Assembly (NCBI RefSeq): GCF_004348425.1 | Contig: NZ_SMKK01000078.1 | Location: forward strand, 1-37,035 | DNA from: Actinomadura sp. 7K507 | Lineage (GTDB): Bacteria; Actinomycetota; Actinomycetes; Streptosporangiales; Streptosporangiaceae | Length of the DNA: 37,035 bases | Reading direction: 5' to 3' | Part shown: positions 16,064 to 22,815 of the stretch, one piece after another | How the letters are laid out: each line of letters starts with the position of its first letter | Position numbering within the stretch: the first letter of the stretch is position 1 | Translations under genes and position numbers: made by a program | Notes under the pieces: model-generated | Database searches by the model: none | The model's input: the letters and a program-made list of their open reading frames with translations, nothing else | Told to the model about the DNA's origin: nothing

Positions 16064-16878
16064 ACTCCCAAGACCCGCTCCTCGCGGCCGTCGCCGGCGG
16101 GGTCCGGCTGATCGAGCTGGGACATCCGTTCTTCACCGGCATGCCCTGCTCCCCCAACCACCCCGGGTTCCGGATGACGCTGATCCGGCGGCACGGCGAC
16201 ATGGAGCGCCCGGACGGCGGCTCCGCCGCCAACGAGATCATCGTGACCGGCGGGCACGTCGGGACGCACATCGACGCGCTGTCCCACGTCAGCCACAACG
16301 GCGAACTGCACGGCGGAGTCTCCGCCGCCGACGCCCAGCGCGGCGGAGCCTTCACCTCGCACGGCGCCGAGAACCTTCCCGGCCTCCTCCGCCGGGGCGT
16401 CCTGCTGGACGTGGCGGCGCTCCACGACGTGGCGACGCTGCCGCCCGGCTACGGTGTCACCGCCGAGGACCTGGACCTCGCCGCCAAGCGGGCGGGGGTC
16501 GAACCTGGCGAGGGTGATGTCGCGCTGATCCGCACCGGGTGGGCGCGCAACTTCGGCGACACCACCGCCTACCTCGGGAAGGAGACCGGCGTGCCGGGCG
16601 CCACCACGGACGCCGCGCGCTGGCTCGCCGACCGGGGAATCGCCGCGACCGGCTCCGACACCACCGCCTACGAGCAGATCCCGGAGGGCGCCGGCCACGC
16701 CGTCCTGCCCGTCCACCGCATCCTGCTGGTCGAATCGGGGATCTTCATCCTGGAGCACCTCGACCTGGAGGCGCTCGCCGAGTCCGGGCTCCGCGAGTTC
16801 GTGTTCGTGCTCGCCCCGCTGCGGATCAAGGGCGGCACCGGCTCCCCCGTCCGTCCCCTCGCGGCGGTGACCGCGTGA
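16060..16878 (+). CDS. Cyclase-family (kynurenine formamidase-like) metal-dependent hydrolase
   Basis: The 272-residue protein carries the metal-binding motif H-x-G-T-H-x-D-x-x-x-H as GGHVGTHIDALSH (H66, H70, D72, H76), diagnostic of the cyclase fold shared by bacterial kynurenine formamidase and isatin hydrolase. The N-terminal IELGHPFFTGMPCSP and late AVLPVHRILL motifs agree. Members hydrolyse amide or lactam bonds, often formamides or small ring amides. In this operon it could hydrolyse an N-carbamoyl or amide product of the hydantoinase; that is inference. ATG overlaps the lyase stop (ATGA). It has no kynurenine-pathway neighbour, which argues against tryptophan breakdown. Confidence 0.87.
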   Translation: MNSQDPLLAAVAGGVRLIELGHPFFTGMPCSPNHPGFRMTLIRRHGDMERPDGGSAANEIIVTGGHVGTHIDALSHVSHNGELHGGVSAADAQRGGAFTSHGAENLPGLLRRGVLLDVAALHDVATLPPGYGVTAEDLDLAAKRAGVEPGEGDVALIRTGWARNFGDTTAYLGKETGVPGATTDAARWLADRGIAATGSDTTAYEQIPEGAGHAVLPVHRILLVESGIFILEHLDLEALAESGLREFVFVLAPLRIKGGTGSPVRPLAAVTA

Positions 16879-18284
16879 CCGGCGACGGTATGACCTCGGT
16901 CCAGCGTCTCGCCGCCCTGGCCGCGGACGCGGGCGAGCGCGGCCTGTCCCCCGAGCTGCGCGCCGACGCCGCCCGCCGGGTCCTGGACGCCCTGGGCAAC
17001 AGCCTGGCCGCGACGGCGGAGCCGCCGGCCCGCGCCGTCGGCGACCTCGTCGCCGAGTGGGGCGGCGCCGGGCGCGCCACCGCGATCGGCACGGGCACCC
17101 GCCTCCCCGAGCCGAGCGCCGCGCTGCTGAACGGCACCCTCGCGCACTCCCTCGACTTCGACGACACGCACCTGCCGTCCGTCCTGCACCCGTCGGCCTC
17201 CGTAGTGCCCGCCGCGCTGGCCGTGGCGGAGTCCCGCGGCGCCGGCGGAGCCCTGCTGCTGGACGCGGTGGGAGTCGGCATCGAGATCACCGTCCGGCTG
17301 GGCATGGCGGGCTACGACCGCGACCTCGGCAACTCGGTGTTCTTCGAGCGCGGGCTGCACGCCACCGCGATCTGCGGCGCGGTCGGCGCCGCCGCGTCCG
17401 CCGCGATGCTGTCCGGCCTGGACGCCGCCGGCATCGCGGACGCGATGGGCATCGCCGCCAGCATGGGCTCGGGCATCCTGGAGGCCAACCGGACCGGCGG
17501 CACCGTCAAGCGGATCCACTGCGGCTGGGCCGCGCACGCCGCCGTCACGGCCGCCGGTCTCGCCCGGACCGGCATCACCGGCCCGCCCACCGTCCTCGAA
17601 GGCCGCTTCGGGTTCCTCCAGGCGTTCTGCGGCGACCAGGTCGACCTGGACGCCCTCACGTCCGGGCTGGGCGAGCACTGGGAACTGCCGGGGATCTTCT
17701 TCAAGCCCTACCCGTGCAACCACTTCACCCACGCCGGCATCGACGCCGCCCGCCGGCTGCGCGAGCGCGGGCTGGACACGGCCGGGATCGAGAGCATCGA
17801 ACTCGGTGCCCCGACGCCCGTCCTCCGCACGATCGGCGAACCCCACGAGGACAAGATCCGTCCCAAGTCCGGCTACCACGCCGCGTTCTCCGGCCCCTAC
17901 ACGGTCGCGGCGGCGCTCCTGGGCGGCGGCGGTCTCGGCGTCTTCCACGAGGACTTCACCGACGAGGCCGCCGCGGACCCCGCCCGGCTGGCGCTGGCCG
18001 CGAAGGTGCGCTGCGTGCCCGACGCACGCTGCGACGAGATCTTCCCGCACCAGTTCCCGGCCGTCCTGCGCGTCCGGATGCGCGACGGCACCGAACTGGA
18101 GGCGCGGGTGGACGACAACCGCGGCGGCCCCGGCAACCCGCTGTCGTCCGAGGAACTGGCGACGAAGTTCCGCCTGAACGCCACCCGCTGCGTCACCGAG
18201 TCGCAGGCGGACCGGATCACCGACCTCACCTACCACCTGGCCGAGGCGGACGACCTGTCGGACCTGACGTCCCTCCTCGCCTGA
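16875..18284 (+). CDS. MmgE/PrpD-family protein B
   Basis: The 469-residue protein has the canonical MmgE/PrpD signature GTLAHSLDFDDTH (about 87-99) and the later KRIHCGWAAHA segment near residue 213, plus FKPYPCNHFTHAGIDA. These regions form the active site in 2-methylcitrate dehydratase, cis-aconitate decarboxylase and iminodisuccinate epimerase. I chose GTG 16875 for the GTGA overlap with the cyclase stop; an ATG at 16890 is equally protein-like and would give 464 residues. It differs clearly from copy A in the active-site loop, so two different reactions are likely. Confidence 0.88.
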   Translation: MTGDGMTSVQRLAALAADAGERGLSPELRADAARRVLDALGNSLAATAEPPARAVGDLVAEWGGAGRATAIGTGTRLPEPSAALLNGTLAHSLDFDDTHLPSVLHPSASVVPAALAVAESRGAGGALLLDAVGVGIEITVRLGMAGYDRDLGNSVFFERGLHATAICGAVGAAASAAMLSGLDAAGIADAMGIAASMGSGILEANRTGGTVKRIHCGWAAHAAVTAAGLARTGITGPPTVLEGRFGFLQAFCGDQVDLDALTSGLGEHWELPGIFFKPYPCNHFTHAGIDAARRLRERGLDTAGIESIELGAPTPVLRTIGEPHEDKIRPKSGYHAAFSGPYTVAAALLGGGGLGVFHEDFTDEAAADPARLALAAKVRCVPDARCDEIFPHQFPAVLRVRMRDGTELEARVDDNRGGPGNPLSSEELATKFRLNATRCVTESQADRITDLTYHLAEADDLSDLTSLLA

Positions 18285-18304
18285 ACGAGTTCGCCAGGAC
18301 GGGC

Positions 18305-18340
18305 CGGTGCGGTGATACTGGGCAAGTGATCACCGCACCG
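18305..18340 (+). promoter_or_regulatory. Perfect 12-bp inverted repeat before the second racemase gene
   Basis: CGGTGCGGTGAT (18305-18316) is exactly repeated in reverse complement at 18329-18340, with a 12-nt loop. It ends 17 bp before the racemase GTG, which has its own GGGGGG-containing ribosome-binding site. GATACT (18314-18319), a fair -10, overlaps the left arm and loop. It could be an operator over an internal promoter, or an RNA hairpin that limits read-through. There is no T-tract after it, so a classical terminator is less likely. Confidence 0.55.
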
Positions 18341-18357
18341 ACCTGGGGGGACCTGCC

Positions 18358-19089
18358 GTGAAGCACCTCGGAATCCTCGCCCACAGCGCGGAAGGCGCCG
18401 CGCTGTGCCTCCGGGCCTTCTGCCAGGAGGGCTTCCGCGAACTGGGGCCCGACGACCATCCGGACGTGACGCTCGACCTCATCGCGATGGCGCGGAGCAT
18501 GCCCGCCTGGGACGCCGGAGACCACGACCCGATCAAGGCGACGCTCGCCGAGAGCGTCCGGCGGCTCGCGGCGGCGGGCGCGGACTTCTTCGTGTGCCCG
18601 GACAACACCGCGCACATGGCGCTCGAACGGCCCGGCGGCGATCTGCCGCTGCCCGGCCTGCACATCGCGCGGGTCGTCGCCGGCCGCGCCGCCCGCGACG
18701 GCCGGACGCGCGTCGGCGTCCTCGGCACCCGCTACACGATGGACGGCACCGTCTACCCCCGCGAGCTGGCGGAGCGCGGCATCGCCGCCGAGGTCCCGGA
18801 CGAGGCGGACCGGGCGACCGTCCACAAGATCATCTTCGATGAGCTGGTCAACGGGGTCGTCACCGAGGACGCGCGCCGCGAGTACGTGCGGATCATCGAA
18901 CGCCTCGCCGAGCGCGGCTGCGACGCCGTCGCGCTCGTGTGCACCGAGATCCCGCTCCTGGTGACGCCCGGCGTTTCTCCGCTGCCCACGCTCGACTCCA
19001 CCCGGCTCCTGGCCCGCGCCGCCTTCGACGTGGCGGTGGGCCGCGACCCGCTGCCCACCTGGCGCGGCGGCCCGCCCGCCGCCTCCTGA
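18358..19089 (+). CDS. Aspartate/glutamate racemase-family protein
   Basis: The 243-residue protein (GTG start, strong GGGGGGA ribosome-binding site) has the two catalytic-type cysteines C80 (FFVCPDNTAHMA) and C195 (VALVCTEIPLLV). This matches the amino-acid racemase branch (aspartate racemase/YgeA-like) rather than the hydantoin racemase branch seen at 6912-7556. It probably interconverts enantiomers of an amino acid or related acid. It is the last gene of the rightward arm, separated from MmgE/PrpD B by 73 bp that contain a strong inverted repeat, so its expression may be set separately. Family certain, substrate unknown. Confidence 0.88.
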   Translation: MKHLGILAHSAEGAALCLRAFCQEGFRELGPDDHPDVTLDLIAMARSMPAWDAGDHDPIKATLAESVRRLAAAGADFFVCPDNTAHMALERPGGDLPLPGLHIARVVAGRAARDGRTRVGVLGTRYTMDGTVYPRELAERGIAAEVPDEADRATVHKIIFDELVNGVVTEDARREYVRIIERLAERGCDAVALVCTEIPLLVTPGVSPLPTLDSTRLLARAAFDVAVGRDPLPTWRGGPPAAS

Positions 19090-19111
19090 CAGACACGGGG
19101 ACGTACGCGGC

Positions 19112-19137
19112 GGACCTACAGGACGGACCTACAGGAC
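19112..19137. repeat. Perfect 13-bp tandem duplication at the 3' end of the acetyltransferase gene
   Basis: GGACCTACAGGAC occurs twice back to back (19112-19124 and 19125-19137). The second copy contains the stop codon of the minus-strand acetyltransferase. It looks like a small slippage or duplication event in the short space between convergent genes. Confidence 0.85.
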
Positions 19138-19716
19138 GGCGTCGACGACGCGGCGGGATCCGATCCACCGGGAGCGGTCCGCCGAGTAGTAGGCGGCGCC
19201 GTCCGGGCCGGCCGGTCCCTCGCGGCGGCGGCGCATCCCCAGCTGCAGCGCGATCTCCGCCGACGCCGGGTTCGCCGTGTCGATCTCGGCGGTGACCCGG
19301 TGCAGGCCGACGACCCCGAACGCGTAGTCGAGCACCGCGCGGGACGCCTCGGCGGCGAGGCCCTGCCCCCAGCGTTCCGGTTCCAGGCTGTAGAGGATCT
19401 CCACGTCCACGCCGTGGCCGAGCGGCCCGTCGTGATGGCTGAGCCCCGCCACGCCGATCAGCGGCTCGCCCGGCGCGGCGCCGTCGATCCCGGCGGTCCA
19501 GCGGGCGGGGCGCAGCGCCCACAGCCCGTAGCCCTCGGTGGCGAAGTCCCGCTCGCTGGCGTCGATGATCTCGGTGACCTGGACGGCGGAGATCGTCCGG
19601 TCGGCGAACAGGTGGCGGCGGACGAGGGGGCCCGTCCAGTGCGTCAGCAGCGCGCCGTGGTCGCGCATGGTCAGCGGCTGCAGGACGAGCCGGACCGTGC
19701 GCAGGACCTCAGTCAT
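19129..19716 (-). CDS. GNAT-family N-acetyltransferase (RimJ/RimL-like)
   Basis: The 195-residue protein begins TEVLRTVRLVLQPLTMRDHGAL, the usual first strand of RimJ/RimL-type acetyltransferases. It contains the acetyl-CoA loop as ERWGQGLAAEASRAVLDYAF (about residues 114-133, equivalent to Q/R-x-x-G-x-A) and a later HRVTAEIDTANPASAEIALQLGM segment. It should transfer acetyl from acetyl-CoA to an amine; substrate unknown. Its ATG lies 8 bp inside the upstream CMD-like gene, so the two are co-transcribed. It converges with the racemase gene. Confidence 0.88.
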   Translation of the reverse strand: MTEVLRTVRLVLQPLTMRDHGALLTHWTGPLVRRHLFADRTISAVQVTEIIDASERDFATEGYGLWALRPARWTAGIDGAAPGEPLIGVAGLSHHDGPLGHGVDVEILYSLEPERWGQGLAAEASRAVLDYAFGVVGLHRVTAEIDTANPASAEIALQLGMRRRREGPAGPDGAAYYSADRSRWIGSRRVVDAVL

Positions 19717-20389
19717 CCCCGCCCTCCGCGGCGGGCCACTGCGGCGGGGTCTCGCCGTCCGGGACGCCCACCCGGAACACGCGCAGCTGGAGCGCCAGCG
19801 CCTTGTAGTACCCGACGAGCGTGACCAGCTCCACGAGGGCGGTACGGCCCAGCGTGGCCGCGGCCTCGGTGAACACGGCGTCGCTGAGGTCGTCCTCGGC
19901 GACGAGCTGCCGCGTCGCCTCGTAGACGACGCGTTCGCGGACGTCGGCGAGCATGGGGGCGCGCCCCTCGCGCAGCGCGGCCATCTCGTCCTCGCCGAGC
20001 CCGGCGCGGCGCCCGATCCGCTCGTGCGCGTACCACTCGTAGTCGGAGCGGACGTGCGCGGCGACGACCAGCGTCGCGATCTCCCGCTCGCGCTTGGTGA
20101 ACGCGGTCCGGAAGCGCAGCGCGGCGCCGAGGTCCTGCAGCGGCAGGCCCACGGACGGGCTGTAGAGCATGGCGTTGAAGGGGCCGAGGAGGCGTCCGGA
20201 CTCGTCGGCCAGGTTGGCCGGCGGGGTGCGCCCCGCGGTGCGCGGGCCGCCGGTCAGCGCCTCGTAGACGGTCCGCTGCTCGTCGCTGAGCGAGCCGGGG
20301 GTCAGCAGGGGAAGGCGGGTCGTGGACGGACCGCGCGGAGGCCGGTCGTCGGCGGGCTCACCGCTCACGGGGTCGATCACCCACCGCAC
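19709..20389 (-). CDS. Carboxymuconolactone decarboxylase (CMD)-like protein lacking the CxxC pair
   Basis: The roughly 226-residue protein has a helical AhpD/CMD-like core from about residue 45 to 200, with FTKREREIATLVVAAHVRSDYEWYAHERIGRRAGL as family signature (described here by position, about 110-145). The catalytic C-x-x-C of AhpD peroxidases is absent; the equivalent place reads RSDYEWYAH with no cysteine. Such Cys-less members have little known function. I chose GTG 20389; GTG 20380 is also possible and neither has a clear ribosome-binding site. The start faces the methyltransferase gene across about 114 bp. Confidence 0.75.
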   Translation of the reverse strand: MRWVIDPVSGEPADDRPPRGPSTTRLPLLTPGSLSDEQRTVYEALTGGPRTAGRTPPANLADESGRLLGPFNAMLYSPSVGLPLQDLGAALRFRTAFTKREREIATLVVAAHVRSDYEWYAHERIGRRAGLGEDEMAALREGRAPMLADVRERVVYEATRQLVAEDDLSDAVFTEAAATLGRTALVELVTLVGYYKALALQLRVFRVGVPDGETPPQWPAAEGGDD

Positions 20390-20491
20390 GGTAGGCGGTC
20401 GGCAGGGAGTGCTCAAGTCCCCGTCCGGTATGTGGAACCCGGGCGCACGGTGACGTGGCGGTCGCGTGACACGCGGGGCCGGGCGCGCTGG

Positions 20492-20497
20492 CAGGAT
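20492..20497 (+). promoter_or_regulatory. Putative -10 for a leaderless methyltransferase transcript
   Basis: CAGGAT stands 6 nt before the GTG at 20504 without a Shine-Dalgarno sequence. This repeats the spacing seen before the kinase, iclR-type and uvrC genes. No -35 is evident. Confidence 0.35.
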
Positions 20498-20503
20498 GGC
20501 CGG

Positions 20504-21292
20504 GTGACCGGCATCTACGACGATCCCTGGGCGTACGAGCTGGCGTGCTCGTTCCGCGACGTGGCCGCCGAGGTGGACGTCCTGCTCGCCTGGTGCGCCG
20601 CGCACCGCGCGGCGGGGCGGCCCGGGACGGTCCTGGAGCTGGCCGCCGGTCCCGCAGAGCACGCCCGCGAGTTCGCCCGCCGCGGGCTGGCCGCGACCGC
20701 GCTCGATCTGAATCCGGAAATGTGCGCCTACGCGGCCCGCGAGGCGCAGCGCGGCGGAGTGGGGCTAGAGGTCGTCCAGGACGACATGACCCGGTTCGAC
20801 CTGGGCCGCCGGTTCGACCTCATCGTGACCATGCTCGACTCCACGTCACACCTGATGGCGCTGGACGCGTTCGTCGCGCACCTGCGCCGGGCCGCGGCGC
20901 ACCTGTCCCCCGGCGGCCTGTACGCCGTCGAGATGTCGCACCCCCGCGACCGGCTGAGCGATGACCCGACCGTCAGCACCGGCTGGACGGTCGAGCGCGA
21001 CGGCGTCCACGCGAGCGTGCGCTGGGGCGAGCCGACCGACCGGCTCGACCCGGTGACGCAGATCGCCGACGACCACGTCACCATGACGATCACCGGGAAC
21101 GGCGCCGCGCGGGTGCTGCGCGACGTCGTCCCCTACCGGTTCTGGACGGCCACCGAGCTCGACGCCGTCATCCGCCTGGCCGGCGGGCTGGAGGTCGTCG
21201 CGCAGTACGGCGACTTCGGGGCCGGCGAGGACGCGGTGGCCCTCACCGACCCCGGAGCCTGGCGCATGATCACCCTCCTCCGCGGCCGCTAG
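20504..21292 (+). CDS. Class I SAM-dependent methyltransferase
   Basis: The 262-residue protein has a Rossmann methyltransferase core: motif I VLELAAGPAEHAREFARRG (about 46-64), the acidic ALDLNPEM of motif II, DDMTRFDLGRRFDLIVTMLDS (post-I to IV region) and a SPGGLYAVEM motif V-like strand. The C-terminal part (about 155-262) has a small mixed domain typical of methyltransferase type 11/25 proteins. Substrate is not inferable. GTG 20504 is chosen because homologous methyltransferases begin just before the IYDDPWAYEL stretch. Its TAG stop overlaps the glyA TAG stop on the other strand inside a single CTAG. Confidence 0.88.
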   Translation: MTGIYDDPWAYELACSFRDVAAEVDVLLAWCAAHRAAGRPGTVLELAAGPAEHAREFARRGLAATALDLNPEMCAYAAREAQRGGVGLEVVQDDMTRFDLGRRFDLIVTMLDSTSHLMALDAFVAHLRRAAAHLSPGGLYAVEMSHPRDRLSDDPTVSTGWTVERDGVHASVRWGEPTDRLDPVTQIADDHVTMTITGNGAARVLRDVVPYRFWTATELDAVIRLAGGLEVVAQYGDFGAGEDAVALTDPGAWRMITLLRGR

Positions 21293-22560
21293 GGCGCGGT
21301 CGACCAGCCCGGCATCGGGTACGCGGCGAGCATCTCGCGGATCTGCCCGGCGACCCGCTCGACGACCGTCCCGTCCTGCTTGGCGGCGGCCTGGACGACC
21401 TCGTCGATCCACGCCGCGACCTGCGGCATCCGCGCCTCCTCCAGCCCGCGGGTGGTGATCGCGGCGGTGCCGATCCGCAGCCCGGACGGGTCGAACGGCT
21501 TGCGCGGGTCGAACGGGACCGCGTTGTGGTTCAGCTCGATCCCGGCGCGGTCGAGGGCCTGCGCGGCGGGCTTGCCCGCGACGCCCTTGCTCGTGAGGTC
21601 GATCAGGATCAGGTGGTTGTCGGTACCGCCGGAGATCAGGTCGTAGCCGCGTTCCAGCAGCGCCGCGGCCAGCGCTCTGGCGTTCGCGACGATCCGGCTC
21701 GCGTACCCGGAGAAGTCCCGCTGCGCGGCCTCCTTCAGCGCGACGGCGATCGCGGCGGTGGTGTGGTTGTGCGGGCCGCCCTGCAGGCCGGGGAAGACGG
21801 CCTTGTCGACCGCCTTCGCGTGCTCGGCCGTCGACATGATCATCGCGCCGCGCGGGCCGCGCAGCGTCTTGTGCGTGGTGGTGGAGATCACGTCGGCGTG
21901 GCCGGCCGGGGACGGGTGCGCACCGCCCGCGACGAGGCCCGCGATGTGCGCGATGTCCGCGGCCAGCACCGCCCCGGTCTCGCGGGCGATCTCCGCGAAC
22001 GCCGGGAAGTCGATCGTGCGCGGGATCGCGGTGCCGCCGCACCAGATGAGCTTGGGCCGCTCCCTGAGCGCCAGGTCGCGGACCTCGTCCATGTCGACCC
22101 GGCCGGTGTCGGCGCGCACGTCGTACCGGACGGGCGTGAACCACTTGCCCGTCGCCGACACCGACCAGCCGTGCGTGAGGTGGCCGCCCATCGGCAGCGA
22201 CAGGCCCATCACCTTGTCGCCGGGCTCCAGGAACGCCATGTAGACGGCGAGGTTGGCGGGCGACCCCGAGTACGGCTGGACGTTGGCGTGCTCGACGCCG
22301 AAGAGCTCCTTCGCCCGGTCGATGGCCAGCGACTCGATCGGGTCGACGTTCTGCTGGCCCTCGTAGTACCGCTTGCCCGCGTAGCCCTCGGAGTACTTGT
22401 TGGTCAGGACGCTCCCGGTGGCCTCGAGGACGGCGGGCGACACGTAGTTCTCCGAGGCGATCAGCCGGATCTTCTCGTACTGGCGGCGGGCTTCGGCCTC
22501 CACCAGCCCCGCGATCTCGGGGTCCTGGTCCTGCAGATGGGGTACGGCCGGTTCGTGCAT
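21289..22560 (-). CDS. glyA: Serine hydroxymethyltransferase
   Basis: The 423-residue PLP enzyme converts serine plus tetrahydrofolate to glycine plus methylene-tetrahydrofolate. Signatures include IRLIASENYVSPAVLEATGS, NKYSEGYAGKRYY, the ADIAHIAGLVA strand and the PLP lysine K231 in STTTHKTLRGPRG. Length is normal. It reads EGQQNVDPIE after the substrate loop, where E. coli-type enzymes have a Gly-Gly-Cys sequence, so it belongs to a slightly different clade. A GGAGG ribosome-binding site (22567-22571) precedes the ATG. The leader carries a ZTP riboswitch, fitting the demand for one-carbon units. It stands apart from the CoA island and is not part of it. Confidence 0.97.
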   Translation of the reverse strand: MHEPAVPHLQDQDPEIAGLVEAEARRQYEKIRLIASENYVSPAVLEATGSVLTNKYSEGYAGKRYYEGQQNVDPIESLAIDRAKELFGVEHANVQPYSGSPANLAVYMAFLEPGDKVMGLSLPMGGHLTHGWSVSATGKWFTPVRYDVRADTGRVDMDEVRDLALRERPKLIWCGGTAIPRTIDFPAFAEIARETGAVLAADIAHIAGLVAGGAHPSPAGHADVISTTTHKTLRGPRGAMIMSTAEHAKAVDKAVFPGLQGGPHNHTTAAIAVALKEAAQRDFSGYASRIVANARALAAALLERGYDLISGGTDNHLILIDLTSKGVAGKPAAQALDRAGIELNHNAVPFDPRKPFDPSGLRIGTAAITTRGLEEARMPQVAAWIDEVVQAAAKQDGTVVERVAGQIREMLAAYPMPGWSTAP

Positions 22561-22582
22561 CGTGAGCCTCCGCGCTGCTCGC

Positions 22583-22605
22583 GCCGGGACTTCGGGCGCC
22601 CCGGC
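22583..22605 (-). promoter_or_regulatory. Possible expression-platform hairpin before glyA
   Basis: A 6-bp stem (22583-22588 with 22600-22605) with an 11-nt loop lies between the ZTP aptamer and the glyA ribosome-binding site. It could be the switching element. No T-tract follows, so control of translation or of Rho-type termination is more likely than an intrinsic terminator. Confidence 0.35.
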
Positions 22606-22611
22606 GTAGGG

Positions 22612-22693
22612 GACCCGTACACCCAGGCGCGCGGCGTGCGGACTGCTTTCGCTCCCCGGTGGTCGTCTCCACCTTGACTGCGCCAGTCGCGTA
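22612..22693 (-). ncRNA. ZTP (pfl-motif) riboswitch in the glyA leader
   Basis: On the minus strand the leader contains GACTGGCG, then GACCACCGGGGAGCG, then CCGCGCGCCTGGG. These are, in order, the conserved blocks of the pfl RNA, which binds ZTP/ZMP and turns on one-carbon and purine genes when 10-formyl-tetrahydrofolate is short. glyA is a classic target. The aptamer begins at the predicted transcription start and ends about 50 nt before the ATG. I matched it from memory of the consensus; a covariance-model search was not possible here. Confidence 0.78.
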
Positions 22694-22699
22694 CGCGCC

Positions 22700-22705
22700 A
22701 TCATA
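22700..22705 (-). promoter_or_regulatory. glyA -10 element
   Basis: TATGAT on the minus strand is close to consensus and would start transcription at about 22693, immediately before the ZTP aptamer. The -35 region (around 22723-22728) has no recognisable hexamer. Confidence 0.5.
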
Positions 22706-22763
22706 GCGAGCCGCCCCCGCGGCGACCGCCCGGCGGAGGAAACAAACGCCATGAACACAGCAG

Positions 22764-22793
22764 AGCCCGGTCCCCCTCGGCGGGGGCCGGGCT
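22764..22793 (-). terminator. Intrinsic-type terminator hairpin after rbpA
   Basis: A 7-bp AGCCCGG/CCGGGCT outer stem (22764-22770, 22787-22793) closes over a further C5/G5 stem with a short loop. It lies 23 bp after the rbpA stop. A moderately T-rich run follows on the minus strand, as expected for termination before the glyA promoter region. Confidence 0.75.
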
Positions 22794-22815
22794 GTGCGGT
22801 GGTGTGCGGCGGGCG

